Assembly (NCBI GenBank): GCA_024195265.1
Contig: JAJLRJ010000009.1
Coordinates: 5,365,182-5,429,181 of the forward strand
DNA: 64,000 bases
Direction: 5' to 3'
DNA from: Dendrophyllia cribrosa
Taxonomy: Eukaryota > Cnidaria > Anthozoa > Scleractinia > Dendrophylliidae
A program made the translations under genes and the position numbers. Under the pieces are notes generated by a model that made no database searches, was not told where the DNA came from, and saw nothing but the letters and a program-made list of their open reading frames with translations. Positions 44,450 to 64,000 of this stretch are shown piece by piece (position 1 is the first letter of the stretch; the number at the start of each line of letters is the position of its first letter).

Positions 44450-44935
44450 TGCGTAGTAGTTTGCTGGAGGAGAAAAATGACAAAATTGAGTGAAACAATA
44501 TCCGCACGTATTTCCTGCCACAAAACCGATTTTCAGTTGTACCCGATACCTAGTGCACACAGACTAAGCAGATTAGCCTGAATCAAATTAACAACGCTCA
44601 CTAGAATCATTTAATGCATCTAAACAAAGATATAATATTATGGATTAGAAAGAATAAGTTGCGCAGTAGTTTGCAGATACCACGCAGCTCTTAACAACCT
44701 CTAATTTCATTGGACCTGGGTATCACGCAGCTCGTAGTTTGCTTGAGAAGAAAAAAATTCCAAAATTGAGCAAAATAATATCCGCACGTATTTCAGTCTT
44801 GCCACAAAACCGATTTTGAGTTGTACCAACGCCTAGCAAATTAGTCTGAATCAAATCAACAATGCTCACTTAGAATCGCGTAATGCATCTTAACAAAGAT
44901 ATAATATTTTGGATTGGCAAGAATAAGTGATTACA
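44450..44935. repeat. Tandem duplication, period about 290 bp
   Basis: Bases 44450-44660 are repeated at 44735-44935 ('atatccgcacgtatttc', 'gccacaaaaccgatttt', 'aacaaagatataatatt'). The copies differ by small changes. A dispersed motif (44675-44735) sits at the junction. Confidence 0.8.
44675..44735 (+). repeat. Copy 2 of the short dispersed motif
   Basis: ATACCACGCAGCTC and GTATCACGCAGCTC, as direct repeats, flank 'ctctaatttcattggacctg'. This is the same design as 5157-5215 and 57798-57858. Confidence 0.7.
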
Positions 44936-45631
44936 TGGAATTTCTACGAAAATTCTGGACTCCCGTACGAATAGCAAATTGAACTACGAACGGGTGCGAA
45001 TAAAATAAGCTTTTGTCTTTAATATCTCAAATGATTATTTTTCGAGCTGTTTACCACTGTGAGACGACTATTATAATTTTAAAAAAGCATCGAGAAAAAA
45101 AAAGGGAAAAAAATAATTTTTAAATACTTGACTCGAACTTGACTCGTAACTTAAACTTGACTCGGGTTCGAACTTGATTCGTGAAATTAGCACACTCAGG
45201 AAAGTAGTAAAAGAACAATCGAAGGGAGATGATTGATTTGATTGAAAAAAGGAAGAATTCTACGAACAAAGTTACTCTCGATTATGTCAAACATTTAATA
45301 ACAAGTAGTGTGTATATAAACAAAAATGATATTAGCTGCTATCACACAGCAGAGGTTTATAAACAAACCGTTTTCTTCAACAAACAGAGGCAATTAAAAG
45401 GTGCCGCTGCATCTATTTTAATTAAACCAAGGTCACCAAGTAAATAATTTAAAATGCCATGGTATGTAAAATGGTCGACGCTGACTGGCTTATTTCGCCA
45501 AAGTTTAGATGCTTTGAATTCGTGCTGTAATGTAATTGGTTCTTGTTGGAGCCGCATAATAAATGAAGGGCTTTTACGACTTTGGAATCAGTCATTGAGC
45601 CATCCACTGGCAGTATCATTGGAAGCTCACG
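44936..45631. other. Upstream region of the discoidin gene
   Basis: No coding exon is supported. A TATA-like TATATAAA lies at about 45313-45320, some 310 bases before the start codon of the discoidin gene; whether it is the promoter is unknown. Confidence 0.35.
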
Positions 45632-62745
<17,114 letters not shown>

Positions 62746-64000
62746 GTAAAACGCTGTGTAATAATCAACAACAGAAAAGCAACAACAAAACAACACAAAC
62801 TTGGCAAGAGCAGTTGTCCATAGGTGACGAAATTCTGTTTTTAAACAACAAAACCAAAAACAAACAACAATACAACAATGGGTGCGCGGACGATTTTCTT
62901 CGCAATTTTTGCGTTGCGAAGTTTTTTAATATCAGCTTCAAAAACTTGCAACGCAAAAACACGAATTTTACTCAAGTTGTTTCGTGCAACATCCCTGTCG
63001 TTAATTTTGTTGCGCTAAAAATCGCCGTTGCGAATCGTCACGTGTAACATCACCTTAAATTATTTTTGTCTTTCTCGAAGAACAAAGAAAATCATGAGCG
63101 AGCGTGACGGTGGTTTTGAAGCTCGATCTTAATTAGCGATTTTATTCCTTCGTTATCTGTGTATTTTATTATAAATTTGAGAAGCTATTTAAAACACTCG
63201 AAAGGGTGTTTCATCAGATGTCAAAAACCTCGAAGTCGGTTCAAAATAACTCGGCCGCGCCTCGTTTTACGAATCCACTCTCGGTGATTGGAAATTCTGG
63301 GGCTTGGAAATCTCGGTGTTTGGAAATCCTAGTGTTTGATATATTAAACGTGAAATTGAATTCTGTTGTCAAAAGTTGGGTTAATTTGCCTGATATCGTT
63401 AGCTGCCTCCCGAGTCCCGGCACGCTTTTATGATCAGTACAAGCAAATGATTCTATAGTTTATAGGTTAGTCACAATTGGGTAGTATTACTGCCTTTGGT
63501 TTTCTTTCCATTTGGTGCACATAATTTTTACTTTTTTGTTGGTATTTGCTTTTGACGATGCCGTTACTTAAAAGATTAAATGAAGTGAACATTTTGAAAG
63601 TCCACTTTTTTCAATTTTGCAATCAGGTTGTTGAATTACTGTTGATTCCAGGCTTCCGTTAGATTATCATATCATATACCAATTATTAAGCCACAGACTT
63701 TAAAATCACCTTAAAAGCTTGACCGAAGCTAGTCGTTCATCCGTTTTAACACCCAAGAGTGTTAAATTTGAAAGCATAAACTGAAATAATACTCAACGAC
63801 TTTAACGGTCACTCTTCTGAATTCTATTCTACGTCGTAAAACTTACAGTATAACCACAGGCAGCCCAAGCTTAGTATGTGATGTTTACGCAACGAACGAT
63901 TTGTAGACTTTGTATGGGAAATCCATTTTAGTCTCAATATGCTAAAATAAAGCTTTAATGTGGAAATAAACTACACTTACCTCAACATTGTGTTTTCGTT
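62746..64000. other. Intron continuing beyond the window
   Basis: No continuation exon like exon 9 was found. A third copy of the intronic foldback lies at about 63184-63350 ('aaaacactcgaaaggg', 'ctcggccgcgcctcg', 'gtgtttgatatatta'). Confidence 0.6.

Overview
The window is animal nuclear DNA, most probably from an anthozoan cnidarian such as a stony coral. This is inferred from split genes with GT-AG introns, a secreted protein made of discoidin (F5/8 type C) domains, a tandem set of short intronless class A GPCRs, a TTAGGG-type telomere-like block, and very many short DNA transposons. No species is claimed and no database was searched.

Layout. 0-7 kb: old tandem and dispersed repeats, plus one unrecognised 155-residue reading frame on the minus strand. 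7-9 kb: a G-tract-ended element with a hAT-like element nested inside it. 10-17 kb: a minus-strand array of orphan GPCR genes, two intact and one truncated, with several 3'-flank relics. A RecQ-helicase-bearing transposon sits between the two intact genes. 18-20 kb: three terminal-inverted-repeat (TIR) elements end to end. 22.4-25.5 kb: a broken Tx1/L1-like LINE. 25.6-28.4 kb: more TIR elements. 29.7-35.3 kb: a PIF/Harbinger element with an intact-looking Myb/SANT-like gene (two exons) facing an intact-looking DDE transposase; a second RecQ-bearing element lies in the Myb gene's intron. 35.4-37.6 kb: a TTAA-flanked element carrying the ruins of a DEDDh exonuclease. 38-45 kb: repeats, an orphan C-terminal exon and an orphan thrombospondin-1-like exon. 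45.6 kb to the end: one large plus-strand gene whose exons give a signal peptide, four complete discoidin domains and the start of a fifth. It runs off the window.

How it fits together. The host genes are cell-surface or secreted: orphan receptors and a tandem-discoidin protein that resembles adhesive or skeletal-matrix proteins of corals. Everything else is layered transposable elements, several nested two or three deep with readable target-site duplications (TSDs). The most unusual theme is a group of long-TIR elements with 8-9 bp TSDs. Two of them each hold the 5' part of a RecQ-type helicase gene, and others hold only the first exon of some gene. They may be deletion derivatives of a larger, helicase-encoding transposon family that is not in this window.
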